64,000 nt of DNA from assembly GCF_038967635.1 (NCBI RefSeq), contig NZ_CP152413.1, positions 8,870,001 to 8,934,000 on the forward strand, given 5' to 3'. A model generated the notes under the pieces. That model was given only the letters and a program-made list of their open reading frames with translations. It had not been told where the DNA came from and did not search any database. Within the stretch, counting starts at the first letter, position 1; each line of letters begins with the position of its first letter. The position numbers were made by a program, and so were the translations under genes. The stretch comes from Bradyrhizobium sp. B124. GTDB lineage: Bacteria; Pseudomonadota; Alphaproteobacteria; Rhizobiales; Xanthobacteraceae. Shown here piece after piece: positions 34,223 through 42,998 of this stretch.

Positions 34223-34579
34223 GCCGTCTGTGGAGTTTGCGCCATAACATGGGATCCCACCCACGGCCGGGACCGCAAGCAGTTGCGTAATTTCGGAATA
34301 ATGGAAGTGTGGCGCTGATTTGCCCGACGTGTCAAGTCGGCATTCGAGCGCCGGCGGGCGCTCGCCGGCTACTGTGCATGGGGTTGTTTTCGATATTTTG
34401 GTCGCAGGCCCCTTCGTCCGGTGACGCCCGCTGCAAGTCCGCCGGAACGGCACCGGAAACCGGCTGATTTCGACCTTCGGTCGATCCAGCAATTGTCAAT
34501 TGCCGGGCTCGCCACGGGTAGTGTAAAGCGATTCTAAGGCGGCTCGTGTGAGGCCGCCGGTCCATCCGGGAACCGCTTG
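34223..34579. other. intergenic region upstream of the ccm cluster
   Basis: 357 bases with no coding frame. It holds the dispersed repeat at 34313-34402 and a short hairpin, GCGCCGG...GGGCGCTCGCCGG, within it. Promoter elements for the ccm operon presumably lie in the last 150 bases. Confidence 0.45.
34313..34402. repeat. dispersed intergenic repeat (TTTGCCCGACGTGTCAAG ... GCATGGGGTTGTTTTCGATA)
   Basis: Both ends, TTTGCCCGACGTGTCAAG and CATGGGGTTGTTTTCGATAT, are phrases I recognise from many Bradyrhizobium intergenic regions, with a variable middle. Only one copy is in this window, so the repeat status rests on recollection. Confidence 0.45.
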
Positions 34580-35704
34580 ATGACGTTGTGGTTTGTGTTC
34601 GCGCTGATGACGGTCGCGGCGATCTTTGCCGTGCTGTGGCCGCTCAGCCGCCGCGGACGGGCGAATACCGGCGGCAGCGAGGTCGTGGTCTACCGGGACC
34701 AGCTCGCCGAAATCGACCGCGACATGGCCGCCGGCATCATCGGCGCCGCCGAGGCCGATGCTGCGCGGATCGAGATCAGCCGCCGGCTGCTGGCCGCCGC
34801 CGACCAGAGCGGGCGCGAAGCCCCGGTGCAGGGCAGTCTCAGCCTGCGGCGCACTGCTGCGATCGTGGCCCTGGTCGGGTTGCCGGTCATCGCTTCGGGC
34901 TTCTATCTCGCGCTCGGCTCGCCGCGGCTTGGCGACTTTCCGCTCGCCGAGCGCAGCCGGGTGGCCGATGCCAACCAGCCGCTCACCAATCTGGTCGCGC
35001 AGGTCGAGGCCCATCTGGAAAAGAACCCGACCGACGGCCGCGGCTGGACGGTGCTGGCGCCGGTGCTGTCGCGCCTTGGCCGCTACGATGATGCCGTCCG
35101 TGCCTATCGCAATGCCATCACCTATGCTGGCGACAGCGCCGATCGCCGCGTCGATCTCGGCGAGGCGTTGATGGGGAGCGCCGGCGGCGTCGTCACCGCC
35201 GACGCCAAGGCGGAGTTCGAGCGCTCGGTCGCGCTGAATGGCGACGACGCCAAGGCCAATTATTTCCTCGGCCTCGCCGCCGAGCAGGACGGCCGCAAGG
35301 CCGACGCCGCCGCGATCTGGCAGAAGATGCTGGCGAAGGCGCCGTCGGACGCGCCATGGCGGCCGCTGGTGCAGGCTGCGCTGGTACGGGTCGGCGGAGT
35401 CGGTGCACCCGCTGGCGCCAGCGCGCCCGCGCTGCCGGATGGCGCGGTGGCGGCGGCCAAGGACATGAGCGAGGCCGATCGCGGCATCATGATCAAGGGT
35501 ATGGTCGATCGGCTGGCGACGCGGCTGAAGACCAACGGCGACGACGTCGAGGGCTGGCTGCGGCTGGTTCGCGCCTATCTCGTGATGGGAGAGCGCGGCA
35601 AGGCGATGAGCGCACTTGCGGATGCCCGTCAGGCGGTGGCCAATGATGCGGACCGGTTGCGTCAGCTCAATGAGGGGCTGAAGAATCTCGGGCTGGATGG
35701 ATAA
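34580..35704 (+). CDS. ccmI: cytochrome c maturation protein CcmI (CycH)
   Basis: A 374-residue membrane-anchored chaperone that holds apocytochrome c for heme ligation. Two membrane helices are visible (MTLWFVFALMTVAAIFAVLW at the start and IVALVGLPVIASGFYLAL at ~95-112), flanking the cytoplasmic leucine-rich part; the periplasmic C-terminal domain has TPR repeats (RGWTVLAPVLSRLGRYDDAV, KANYFLGLAAEQDGRKADAA). The gene heads the cluster ccmI-ccmE-ccmF-ccmH, the order of cycHJKL in Bradyrhizobium. ATG at 34580 directly follows a TTG. Confidence 0.95.
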   Translation: MTLWFVFALMTVAAIFAVLWPLSRRGRANTGGSEVVVYRDQLAEIDRDMAAGIIGAAEADAARIEISRRLLAAADQSGREAPVQGSLSLRRTAAIVALVGLPVIASGFYLALGSPRLGDFPLAERSRVADANQPLTNLVAQVEAHLEKNPTDGRGWTVLAPVLSRLGRYDDAVRAYRNAITYAGDSADRRVDLGEALMGSAGGVVTADAKAEFERSVALNGDDAKANYFLGLAAEQDGRKADAAAIWQKMLAKAPSDAPWRPLVQAALVRVGGVGAPAGASAPALPDGAVAAAKDMSEADRGIMIKGMVDRLATRLKTNGDDVEGWLRLVRAYLVMGERGKAMSALADARQAVANDADRLRQLNEGLKNLGLDG

Positions 35705-35705
35705 C

Positions 35706-35750
35706 GCATGATGCCGAAACATGTGCAGCGGTTTTCGGCTGACGTCATGC
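35706..35750. repeat. short palindromic repeat between ccmI and ccmE
   Basis: GCATGATGCCGAAA ... TTTTCGGC ... GTCATGC form inverted ends, related to the copies at 23348 and 40687. It fills most of the 59-base ccmI-ccmE gap. Confidence 0.55.
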
Positions 35751-35763
35751 GCAAGGATGCACC

Positions 35764-36261
35764 ATGACCAGGAAGCAACGGCGTTTGACACTGATCGGCT
35801 GCGCGCTCGTCGTGCTCGCGGTGGCCGCGGGCCTGGTGCTGAACGCGCTGCGCGATTCCATCGTGTTCTTCTCGACGCCCTCGATGGTCGCCGAAAAGCA
35901 TCTCGGGCCGGGCAAGCGTTTCCGCCTCGGCGGTCTGGTGGAGCAGGGCTCGCTCAAGCGCGGCGACAATCTCGCGGTGACCTTCACCGTCGGCGACGGC
36001 GGCGCAACGCTGCCGGTCGCCTACAAGGGCATCCTGCCGGATCTGTTCCGCGAGGGGCAGGGCGTGGTTGCCGAAGGCGCGCTCGATGCTGACGGCGTAT
36101 TCCGTGCCGACACCGTGCTCGCCAAGCATGACGAGACCTACATGCCGAAGGACGTCGCCGATGCCCTGAAGAAGCAGGGCCACTGGAAGGACGACTACGG
36201 CGCCAAACCAAACAGCATGCCGAGCGCCTCCGCGGCGCCGACCCAGGGAGCGATGCGGTGA
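35764..36261 (+). CDS. ccmE: heme chaperone CcmE (CycJ)
   Basis: A 165-residue periplasmic protein anchored by one N-terminal helix ([20 protein letters not shown]). It binds heme covalently through H122 in [10 protein letters not shown], with Y126 nearby, and hands it to CcmF/H. The OB-fold core includes [19 protein letters not shown]. Length is typical. Its stop overlaps the GTG start of ccmF (GTGA). Confidence 0.97.
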   Translation: MTRKQRRLTLIGCALVVLAVAAGLVLNALRDSIVFFSTPSMVAEKHLGPGKRFRLGGLVEQGSLKRGDNLAVTFTVGDGGATLPVAYKGILPDLFREGQGVVAEGALDADGVFRADTVLAKHDETYMPKDVADALKKQGHWKDDYGAKPNSMPSASAAPTQGAMR

Positions 36262-38243
36262 TCGCCGAAAGCGGACATTATGCCCTGGTGCTGGCGCTCG
36301 CCCTCGCGCTGATCCAGTCGATCGTGCCGATCCTCGGCGCGCGCTGGCGCGATGCGGCGCTGATGAACGTCGCGCGCTCGACCGCGCTCGCCCAATTGCT
36401 GTTCGTCGCGGCGTCGTTCGCGGCGCTGGTGACGCTGCACGTCACCTCGGATTTCTCGGTCGCCAATGTCTACGAGAATTCGCACTCGCTGAAGCCGCTG
36501 CTCTACAAGATCACCGGCGTGTGGGGAAACCATGAAGGCTCGATGCTGCTGTGGGTGTCGATCCTGGCGCTGTTCGGCGGCCTCGTCGCGGCCTTCGGCA
36601 ACAACCTGCCGCTGTCGCTGCGCGCGCATGTGCTGGCGGTGCAGGCCTGGGTCGCCAGCGCCTTCTATCTGTTCATCCTGATCACCTCGAATCCGTTCCT
36701 GCGCATCGCCAATCCGCCGATCGAGGGACGCGACCTCAATCCGGTGCTGCAGGATATCGGCCTCGCGGTGCATCCGCCGATGCTCTATCTCGGCTATGTC
36801 GGGTTCTCGATCTCGTTCTCGTTCGCGGTGGCGGCGCTGCTCGAAGGGCGGATCGACGCCGCCTGGGCGCGCTGGGTGCGGCCGTGGACGCTGATGGCGT
36901 GGATATTCCTGACGCTCGGCATCGCGATGGGCTCCTACTGGGCCTATTACGAGCTCGGCTGGGGCGGCTGGTGGTTCTGGGATCCGGTCGAGAACGCCTC
37001 GCTGATGCCGTGGCTGGCCGGTACCGCGCTGCTGCATTCGGCGCTGGTGATGGAGAAGCGCAACGCGCTGAAAGTTTGGACCGTCCTGCTGTCGATCCTA
37101 ACCTTCTCGCTGTCGCTGCTCGGCACCTTCCTGGTGCGCTCCGGCGTGCTCACCTCGGTCCACGCGTTCGCGACCGATCCGACCCGCGGCGTGTTCATCC
37201 TGCTGATCCTGTTCGTCTTCATCGGCGGCAGCCTGTCGCTCTATGCCTGGCGCGCGCCGACGCTGAAGCAGGGCGGGCTGTTCGCGCCGATCTCGCGCGA
37301 AGGCGCGCTGGTGCTCAACAACCTCCTGCTCACCACCGCCTGCGCGACGGTATTCATCGGCACGCTGTATCCGCTGGCGCTCGAGGTCCTGACCGGCGAG
37401 AAGATCTCGGTCGGCGCGCCGTTCTTCAATTTCACCTTTGCGCCGCTGTTCGTGCCGCTGCTGCTCGCGGTGCCGTTCGGGCCGCTGCTGGCCTGGAAGC
37501 GCGGCGACCTGCTCGGCGCGGCGCAACGGCTGATGGTGGCCGGCATCGTCGCGCTGGTTGCGATCGCGGTGGTGTGGGCGTGGACCTATGGCGGCGCGAC
37601 GCTGGCGCCGCTCGCGACCGGGCTTGCGGCCTTCGTGATCATGGGCGCGCTGTGCGATCTCGCCGAACGTATCGCGCTGTTCCGGATTCCGCTGTCGCTT
37701 TCGCTGCGCCGCGCACGCGGCCTGCCGCGGGCGACCTGGGGCACGGTGTTCGCGCATGCCGGCCTCGGCATAGCCCTGATCGGGATCGTCTGCGAGACCA
37801 CCTGGAACAGCGAATATATCGGCTCCATGAAGCCGGATGATGTCGCCAAGGTCGCCGGCTATGAGCTGCGGCTCGACGGCCTGAATCCACGGCAGGGGCC
37901 GAACTTCCGTGAGATGGTCGCGCAATTCACCGTGACCCGTGACGGCGAGAAGGTCAGCGTGATGACCCCGTCGAAGCGCAACTTCACGACCCGCGGCGCC
38001 TCGACGACGGAGGCCGCGCTGCTGACGCGCGGCGCCAGCCAGCTCTATATCTCGCTCGGCGATACCTCGGCCGACGGCGCGATCGCGGTGCGCATCTATC
38101 ACAAGCCGCTGGTGCTGATGATCTGGTGGGGGCCGGTGTTGATGGCGTTCGGCGGCATGCTGTCGCTGTCCGACCGCCGCTTGCGGGTCGGCGCGCCGAA
38201 GCCGGCCAAGGCAGCGGCGCGTGCATTGCAGGCGGCCGAATGA
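36258..38243 (+). CDS. ccmF: cytochrome c heme lyase subunit CcmF (CycK)
   Basis: A 661-residue polytopic membrane protein forming the heme lyase core with CcmH and CcmI. The tryptophan-rich heme-handling motif [19 protein letters not shown] is intact, along with [25 protein letters not shown] loops (conserved His residues) and many hydrophobic helices. GTG at 36258 overlaps the ccmE stop by four bases, showing translational coupling. The end overlaps ccmH. Confidence 0.98.
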   Translation: MIAESGHYALVLALALALIQSIVPILGARWRDAALMNVARSTALAQLLFVAASFAALVTLHVTSDFSVANVYENSHSLKPLLYKITGVWGNHEGSMLLWVSILALFGGLVAAFGNNLPLSLRAHVLAVQAWVASAFYLFILITSNPFLRIANPPIEGRDLNPVLQDIGLAVHPPMLYLGYVGFSISFSFAVAALLEGRIDAAWARWVRPWTLMAWIFLTLGIAMGSYWAYYELGWGGWWFWDPVENASLMPWLAGTALLHSALVMEKRNALKVWTVLLSILTFSLSLLGTFLVRSGVLTSVHAFATDPTRGVFILLILFVFIGGSLSLYAWRAPTLKQGGLFAPISREGALVLNNLLLTTACATVFIGTLYPLALEVLTGEKISVGAPFFNFTFAPLFVPLLLAVPFGPLLAWKRGDLLGAAQRLMVAGIVALVAIAVVWAWTYGGATLAPLATGLAAFVIMGALCDLAERIALFRIPLSLSLRRARGLPRATWGTVFAHAGLGIALIGIVCETTWNSEYIGSMKPDDVAKVAGYELRLDGLNPRQGPNFREMVAQFTVTRDGEKVSVMTPSKRNFTTRGASTTEAALLTRGASQLYISLGDTSADGAIAVRIYHKPLVLMIWWGPVLMAFGGMLSLSDRRLRVGAPKPAKAAARALQAAE

Positions 38244-38749
38244 TGCGGTCGCGCGCGCTCGCAGCCGCCGCGCTTGCGGCGACCCTGGTGCTCGGCGCGA
38301 TGCCCGCCCGGGCCGTGCTGCCTGACGAGATCATGGCGGACCCAGCGAAGGAGGCGAGGGCGCGCGAGCTTTCGAAAGAGCTGCGCTGCATGGTCTGCCA
38401 GAACCAGTCGATCGACGATTCCGAGGCGCCGCTGGCGCGCGACCTCCGTTTGCTGGTGCGTGAACGCATCTCGGCCGGCGATAGCGACCGCCAGGTGATC
38501 GATTTCCTGGTGGCCCGCTATGGCGAATTCGTGCTGCTGAAGCCGCGCCTCAACGAGCACACGCTGGTGCTGTGGCTGACCCCGCCGCTGGCGCTTCTGC
38601 TGGGCGGTTTTGCGCTCTGGCGGCTCGGCCGGCGTAAGGCAAATCCGGCCGCCGGCGGGGGCGATTCCAGCCCCGGCTTGACGCCCGACGAAGAGGCGCG
38701 CCTTGAGCGGCTGCTGGCGGCCGAATCCGCGCCGGACAAGCCGGTTTAG
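38240..38749 (+). CDS. ccmH: cytochrome c maturation protein CcmH (CycL)
   Basis: A 169-residue protein with a signal peptide (LAAAALAATLVLGAMPARA), the redox motif RCMVCQNQSIDDS (C-x-x-C that reduces apocytochrome cysteines) and a C-terminal membrane anchor (LTPPLALLLGGFALWRLG). ATG at 38240 overlaps the ccmF TGA; a second ATG follows at 38243. It completes the four-gene unit. Confidence 0.96.
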   Translation: MMRSRALAAAALAATLVLGAMPARAVLPDEIMADPAKEARARELSKELRCMVCQNQSIDDSEAPLARDLRLLVRERISAGDSDRQVIDFLVARYGEFVLLKPRLNEHTLVLWLTPPLALLLGGFALWRLGRRKANPAAGGGDSSPGLTPDEEARLERLLAAESAPDKPV

Positions 38750-38920
38750 TTCCTTTCTAAGCCCTTAATTTGCATGCGCTATTCTGCCGCAGCGCAGGAT
38801 TGCTCAATTACCAAAGTTTAATTCCGCAGCCAGCGCGCCGTAAGGCTGATGACCCCATGTTCAGACGCATCAGGTGCTCGCCCCCGCACCGAATGATTCT
38901 GGCCCTGGAGATCTCAAGAC

Positions 38921-40510
38921 ATGACCGACCGTCCCGACCTCTCGACCCTTCCGTCCTACAAGGCGCCGAAGCGCTCGCTGTTCTCTGCCCGCAAACTCGC
39001 GCTGATGGCGTCGGTCGTGGCCGGCCTCGGTGCCGCCACCTACGGCTTCAGCCCCACCCACAACCCGGCCGACCTGTTCACGACGCCCGCGCATGCGCAG
39101 GTCAATAACGAGGTCAAGAAGGTTCAGCAGCCGGTCGGGTTTGCCGACATCGTCGAGCGGGTGAAGCCGTCGGTGATCTCGGTCAAGGTCAATATTCGCG
39201 AGAAGGTCGCGAAGGATGACAGCAACAATAATGACGATTCGCCGTTCCAGCCGGGTTCGCCGATGGAGCGTTTCTTCCGCCGCTTCGGCGGTCCGGATGG
39301 CTTGCCCCCGGGCCTGCGCGGTGGACCGCGTGGCGGTGGCGTGGTGACGGGCCAGGGCTCCGGCTTCTTCATCTCGGCTGACGGCTTCGCCGTGACCAAC
39401 AATCACGTCGTCGATGGCGCCGACAAGGTCGAAGTCACGACCGACGACGGCAAGACCTTCTCCGCCAAGGTGATCGGCACCGATCCGCGCACCGATCTCG
39501 CGCTGATCAAGGTCGAGGGCGGCTCCAACTTCCAGTTTGCCAAGCTCTCCGACACCAAGCCGCGGATCGGCGACTGGGTGCTGGCGGTCGGCAATCCCTT
39601 CGGTCTCGGCGGCACCGTGACCGCGGGCATCGTCTCGGCCTCCGGCCGCGACATCGGCAACGGCCCGTATGACGATTTCATCCAGATCGATGCGCCCGTG
39701 AACAAGGGCAATTCGGGCGGCCCGGCGTTCGACGTGTCCGGTGAGGTGATGGGCGTCAATACCGCGATCTACTCGCCGTCCGGCGGCAGCGTCGGCATCG
39801 CGTTCTCGATCCCGGCCCAGACCGTCAAGAGCGTCGTTGCCCAGCTGAAGGACAAGGGCTCGGTCAGCCGCGGCTGGATCGGCGTCCAGATCCAGCCGGT
39901 GACATCAGACATCGCCGACAGCCTCGGCATGAAGAAGGCCGAAGGCGCGCTGGTGGCCGAACCGCAGGCCAACGGCCCCGCGGCCAAGGCCGGCATCGAG
40001 TCCGGTGACGTCATCACCGCCGTCAATGGCGAGCCGGTGAAGGATGCGCGCGAACTCGCCCGCACCATCGGCGGCCTCGCGCCCGGCAATGCCGTGAAGC
40101 TGAACGTGCTGCACAAGGGGCAGGACAAGACCGTCAACCTCACGCTCGGCCAGTTGCCGAACAACCTGGAAGCCAAGGCTGACACCGACAACAACGGCGA
40201 CAAGGGCAACTCGTCCCGTGGCACCGACGTGCCTAAACTGGGCCTCACTGTGGCACCCGCCAACAGCGTGGCCGGCGCCGGCAAGGAAGGCGTGGTCGTG
40301 ACCGAAGTCGATCCCAAGAGTGCTGCCGCTGAGCGGGGCTTCAAGGAAGGCGACGTGATCCTCGAGGTCGCCGGCAAGTCCGTCGGCACCGCCGGTGAGG
40401 TGCGTGATGCGATCACCGCGGCGCGCAATGACAACAAGAACAGCGTTCTCATGCGCGTGAAGAGCGGCGGTTCGTCGCGCTTTGTGGCAGTGCCGCTGGC
40501 GAAGGGATAA
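38921..40510 (+). CDS. degP: Do/DegP-type periplasmic serine protease
   Basis: A 529-residue trypsin-fold protease of the HtrA family. After an N-terminal helix (~25-45) acting as signal or anchor, the catalytic triad is H162 (TNNHVVDGAD), D192 (DPRTDLALIK) and S265 (NKGNSGGPAFD). PDZ1 lies at ~290-385 (SRGWIGVQIQPVTSDIADSL) and PDZ2 at ~430-525. A low-complexity Gly/Pro/Arg loop precedes the catalytic domain (~110-142). It degrades or refolds misfolded envelope proteins. It stands alone, 171 bases after ccmH and upstream of a two-component pair. Confidence 0.95.
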   Translation: MTDRPDLSTLPSYKAPKRSLFSARKLALMASVVAGLGAATYGFSPTHNPADLFTTPAHAQVNNEVKKVQQPVGFADIVERVKPSVISVKVNIREKVAKDDSNNNDDSPFQPGSPMERFFRRFGGPDGLPPGLRGGPRGGGVVTGQGSGFFISADGFAVTNNHVVDGADKVEVTTDDGKTFSAKVIGTDPRTDLALIKVEGGSNFQFAKLSDTKPRIGDWVLAVGNPFGLGGTVTAGIVSASGRDIGNGPYDDFIQIDAPVNKGNSGGPAFDVSGEVMGVNTAIYSPSGGSVGIAFSIPAQTVKSVVAQLKDKGSVSRGWIGVQIQPVTSDIADSLGMKKAEGALVAEPQANGPAAKAGIESGDVITAVNGEPVKDARELARTIGGLAPGNAVKLNVLHKGQDKTVNLTLGQLPNNLEAKADTDNNGDKGNSSRGTDVPKLGLTVAPANSVAGAGKEGVVVTEVDPKSAAAERGFKEGDVILEVAGKSVGTAGEVRDAITAARNDNKNSVLMRVKSGGSSRFVAVPLAKG

Positions 40511-40686
40511 CTATCTATGAGTTGGAACGCGTCGCCGGCATTAGTCGCCCCCGCCGACGGCGCGTTCCGGGGGGCGGGCCCCTTGCTCGCTCCCTATGTT
40601 GCCTTTCGATGGAATATGCCCCCCTCTGTCGGAAGGTCTCAGGGCGGTGAGGTCCCCCAGCTTCACCGCCCACTTTTTTCAGCGCC

Positions 40687-40758
40687 GCATGATCCGGAAA
40701 AGTGGAAACCGGTTTTCCCCGGCGACAAACCCGGAACGGGTTTGCGCGGAGATCATGC
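40687..40758. repeat. palindromic intergenic repeat, second GCATGATCCGGAAA copy
   Basis: Starts GCATGATCCGGAAAAGTGG and ends GAGATCATGC; an internal inverted pair, AACCGGTT and AACCCGGAACGGGTTT, gives further hairpins. It matches the repeat at 23348-23421 at both ends. Confidence 0.7.
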
Positions 40759-40838
40759 GCCCACAAGATTCCCGGAATATTCGCGGTCGTCTTGCATGTG
40801 CAGGCCGGCCGCGCCATGCTGACAGAGGGCCCTTTCCC

Positions 40839-41540
40839 GTGACCGCAACCGCTCCGCAAATGCGTATCCTGATCATCGAAGACGACCGCGAGTCAGCCGA
40901 CTATCTGGTCAAGGCATTCCGTGAAGTCGGCTATATCGCCGATCTCGCCTCCGACGGCGAGGAAGGCCTGTCGATGGCGGAGACCGGCGACTACGACGTG
41001 CTGGTTGTGGATCGCATGCTGCCGAAGCGGGACGGCCTGTCGCTGATCGGCATCCTGCGCGACAAAGGCAACCGGACGCCGGTCCTGATCCTGTCGGCGC
41101 TCGGCCAGGTGGACGACCGGATTAAGGGCCTGCGCGCCGGCGGCGACGACTATCTGCCGAAGCCCTATTCCTTCGCCGAGCTGCTCGCGCGCGTCGAGGT
41201 GCTGTCGCGGCGCAATGTCGGGCCGGCCGAGGAGACCACCTACCGCGTCGGCGACCTCGAGCTCGATCGCCTGTCGCATCGCGTCGCCCGCGGCAAGGAT
41301 GAGCTGACCTTGCAGCCGCGCGAATTCCGCCTGCTCGAATATCTGATGAAGCATGCCGGGCAGGTGGTGACGCGGACCATGCTGCTCGAGAACGTCTGGG
41401 ATTATCATTTCGATCCGCAGACCAACGTCATCGACGTCCACATCTCGCGGCTGCGCTCCAAGATCGACAAAGGCTTCGAGCGGCCGCTGCTGCATACCAT
41501 CCGCGGCGCGGGGTATATGATCAGAGATGGCATTAGGTAG
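40839..41540 (+). CDS. OmpR-family response regulator
   Basis: A 233-residue regulator. Receiver motifs: IIEDDRESA, phospho-acceptor D58 in VLVVDRMLPKRDG, and DDYLPKPYSFAE with the conserved Lys. The winged-helix output ends NVIDVHISRLRSKIDKGFE and RGAGYMI. It resembles CusR/QseB-like regulators. GTG at 40839 has GAGGG nine bases upstream; ATG at 40860 immediately precedes the conserved fold but has no ribosome site. The kinase gene starts three bases after the stop. Confidence 0.92.
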   Translation: MTATAPQMRILIIEDDRESADYLVKAFREVGYIADLASDGEEGLSMAETGDYDVLVVDRMLPKRDGLSLIGILRDKGNRTPVLILSALGQVDDRIKGLRAGGDDYLPKPYSFAELLARVEVLSRRNVGPAEETTYRVGDLELDRLSHRVARGKDELTLQPREFRLLEYLMKHAGQVVTRTMLLENVWDYHFDPQTNVIDVHISRLRSKIDKGFERPLLHTIRGAGYMIRDGIR

Positions 41541-41543
41541 ATC

Positions 41544-42998
41544 GTGACGGCCTTCGGCAAACTGATCCGGACCACGGCGTTTCGGCTGACGCTGGTCTAC
41601 CTGTTCCTGTTCGCGCTGTTTGCCGCCTCGCTGCTGGCTTATTTCGCCTGGAACACGCGACGGCTGATCACCGAGCAGATCACGACCACCGTCAACGTCG
41701 AGATCGGCGAGATCACCGCCATCTATAACCGTCGCGGCCTGCACGGCCTGCTGACCACCATGGGCAATCGTGCGCTGCGGCCGGGCGCCAACCTCTATCT
41801 CTTGACGGCGCCGAACGGGCAGGCGCTGGCCGGCAATGTCGGCTCGCTGGCGCCTGGCGTGATGAGCGTCCAGGGCTGGAGCGAGACCGCCTATCGCCGG
41901 TTCGACGATCAGGACAAGACCGATCACCGCGCGCTGGTTCGGGTCACCGAGATGGACAACGGTTTCCGCCTGCTGGTCGGGCGCGACCTCGAGGAGCGGC
42001 GGCGGCTGTTCGGCATCGTCGCCAAGGCCGCGCAATGGTCGATCCTCGTCGTCGTCGTGCTCGGCATCGGCGGCGGCATCTTCGTCGCGCGCCGCGTGCT
42101 GCGCCGGATCGACGCCATGACCGGCACCACCAAGCGCATCATGGCGGGCGATCTGTCCGGCCGGCTGCCGGTCGGCCGCAGCGGCGACGAGCTCGACCGT
42201 CTCGCGGAAAATCTCAATGTCATGCTGGAGCGCATCGAGGCGCTGATGACGGGGCTGAAGGAGGTCTCCGACAACATCGCCCATGACCTCAAGACCCCGC
42301 TGACGCGGCTGCGCAACCGCGCCGAGGAGGCGCTGGCGCGGTCGGGCTCCGAGGCCGATTATCGCGCGGCGCTGGAGCGGACGATCGAGGAGTCCGACGG
42401 CTTGATCCGCACCTTCAACGCGCTGCTGATGATCGCGCGCGCCGAGTCCGGCCAGGCGCGCGGCAACATGGACGATTTCGACGGCGCCGACGTCGCCAAT
42501 GGCATCCACGAACTGTACGAGCCGCTCGCCGAGGACGACGGCATGACGCTGCAGGTGAAGACCGCGCCGGCGCCGATTCACGGCAACCGCGAATTGATCA
42601 GCCAGGCGGTCGCCAATCTGGTCGAGAACGCGATCAAATATGGCAAGCCCGAACCGGGCGTAGAGCCGATGAAGGCCGATGCGCGGGAGATCCTGATCGA
42701 GGCCCGGCGCGAGGGCGATCAGGTCCTGCTCAGCGTCACCGACCACGGTCCGGGCATCCCCGAGGGTGACCGCAAGCACGCGGTGGAGCGCTTCGTCCGG
42801 CTCGAGGCCAGCCGCACCTTACCCGGTTCCGGTCTCGGCCTCAGCCTGGCCTCGGCGGTTGCCACGCTCCATGGCGGTGAGCTGCGGCTCGGCGATGCCC
42901 ATCCGGGGCTGGTGGCCACCCTGGTGCTGCCGGCGCGGGCGGGCGGCAGTGACAGGCTTGCGGCTCAAACGCAGGATGTGCCACAGAAGGCGGCATGA
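41544..42998 (+). CDS. sensor histidine kinase
   Basis: A 484-residue membrane kinase of the CusS/QseC type. Helices at ~12-36 and ~165-183 enclose a periplasmic domain; HAMP follows; H247 in VSDNIAHDLKTPLTRL is the phospho-acceptor, NLVENAIKYG the N box, VTDHGPGIPEGDR G1 and GSGLGLSLASAVATLHGG G2. Start GTG at 41544 is three bases after the regulator. Its stop overlaps the glnE start (ATGA), so kinase and GlnE are translationally coupled. Confidence 0.93.
   Translation: MTAFGKLIRTTAFRLTLVYLFLFALFAASLLAYFAWNTRRLITEQITTTVNVEIGEITAIYNRRGLHGLLTTMGNRALRPGANLYLLTAPNGQALAGNVGSLAPGVMSVQGWSETAYRRFDDQDKTDHRALVRVTEMDNGFRLLVGRDLEERRRLFGIVAKAAQWSILVVVVLGIGGGIFVARRVLRRIDAMTGTTKRIMAGDLSGRLPVGRSGDELDRLAENLNVMLERIEALMTGLKEVSDNIAHDLKTPLTRLRNRAEEALARSGSEADYRAALERTIEESDGLIRTFNALLMIARAESGQARGNMDDFDGADVANGIHELYEPLAEDDGMTLQVKTAPAPIHGNRELISQAVANLVENAIKYGKPEPGVEPMKADAREILIEARREGDQVLLSVTDHGPGIPEGDRKHAVERFVRLEASRTLPGSGLGLSLASAVATLHGGELRLGDAHPGLVATLVLPARAGGSDRLAAQTQDVPQKAA

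Noticed and set aside
29432..34296. GTAATTTCGG at both 29432-29441 and 34287-34296, flanking the accessory block, as attachment sites
   Set aside because: Only ten bases match, no integrase is in the block, and a match of this length is plausible by chance.
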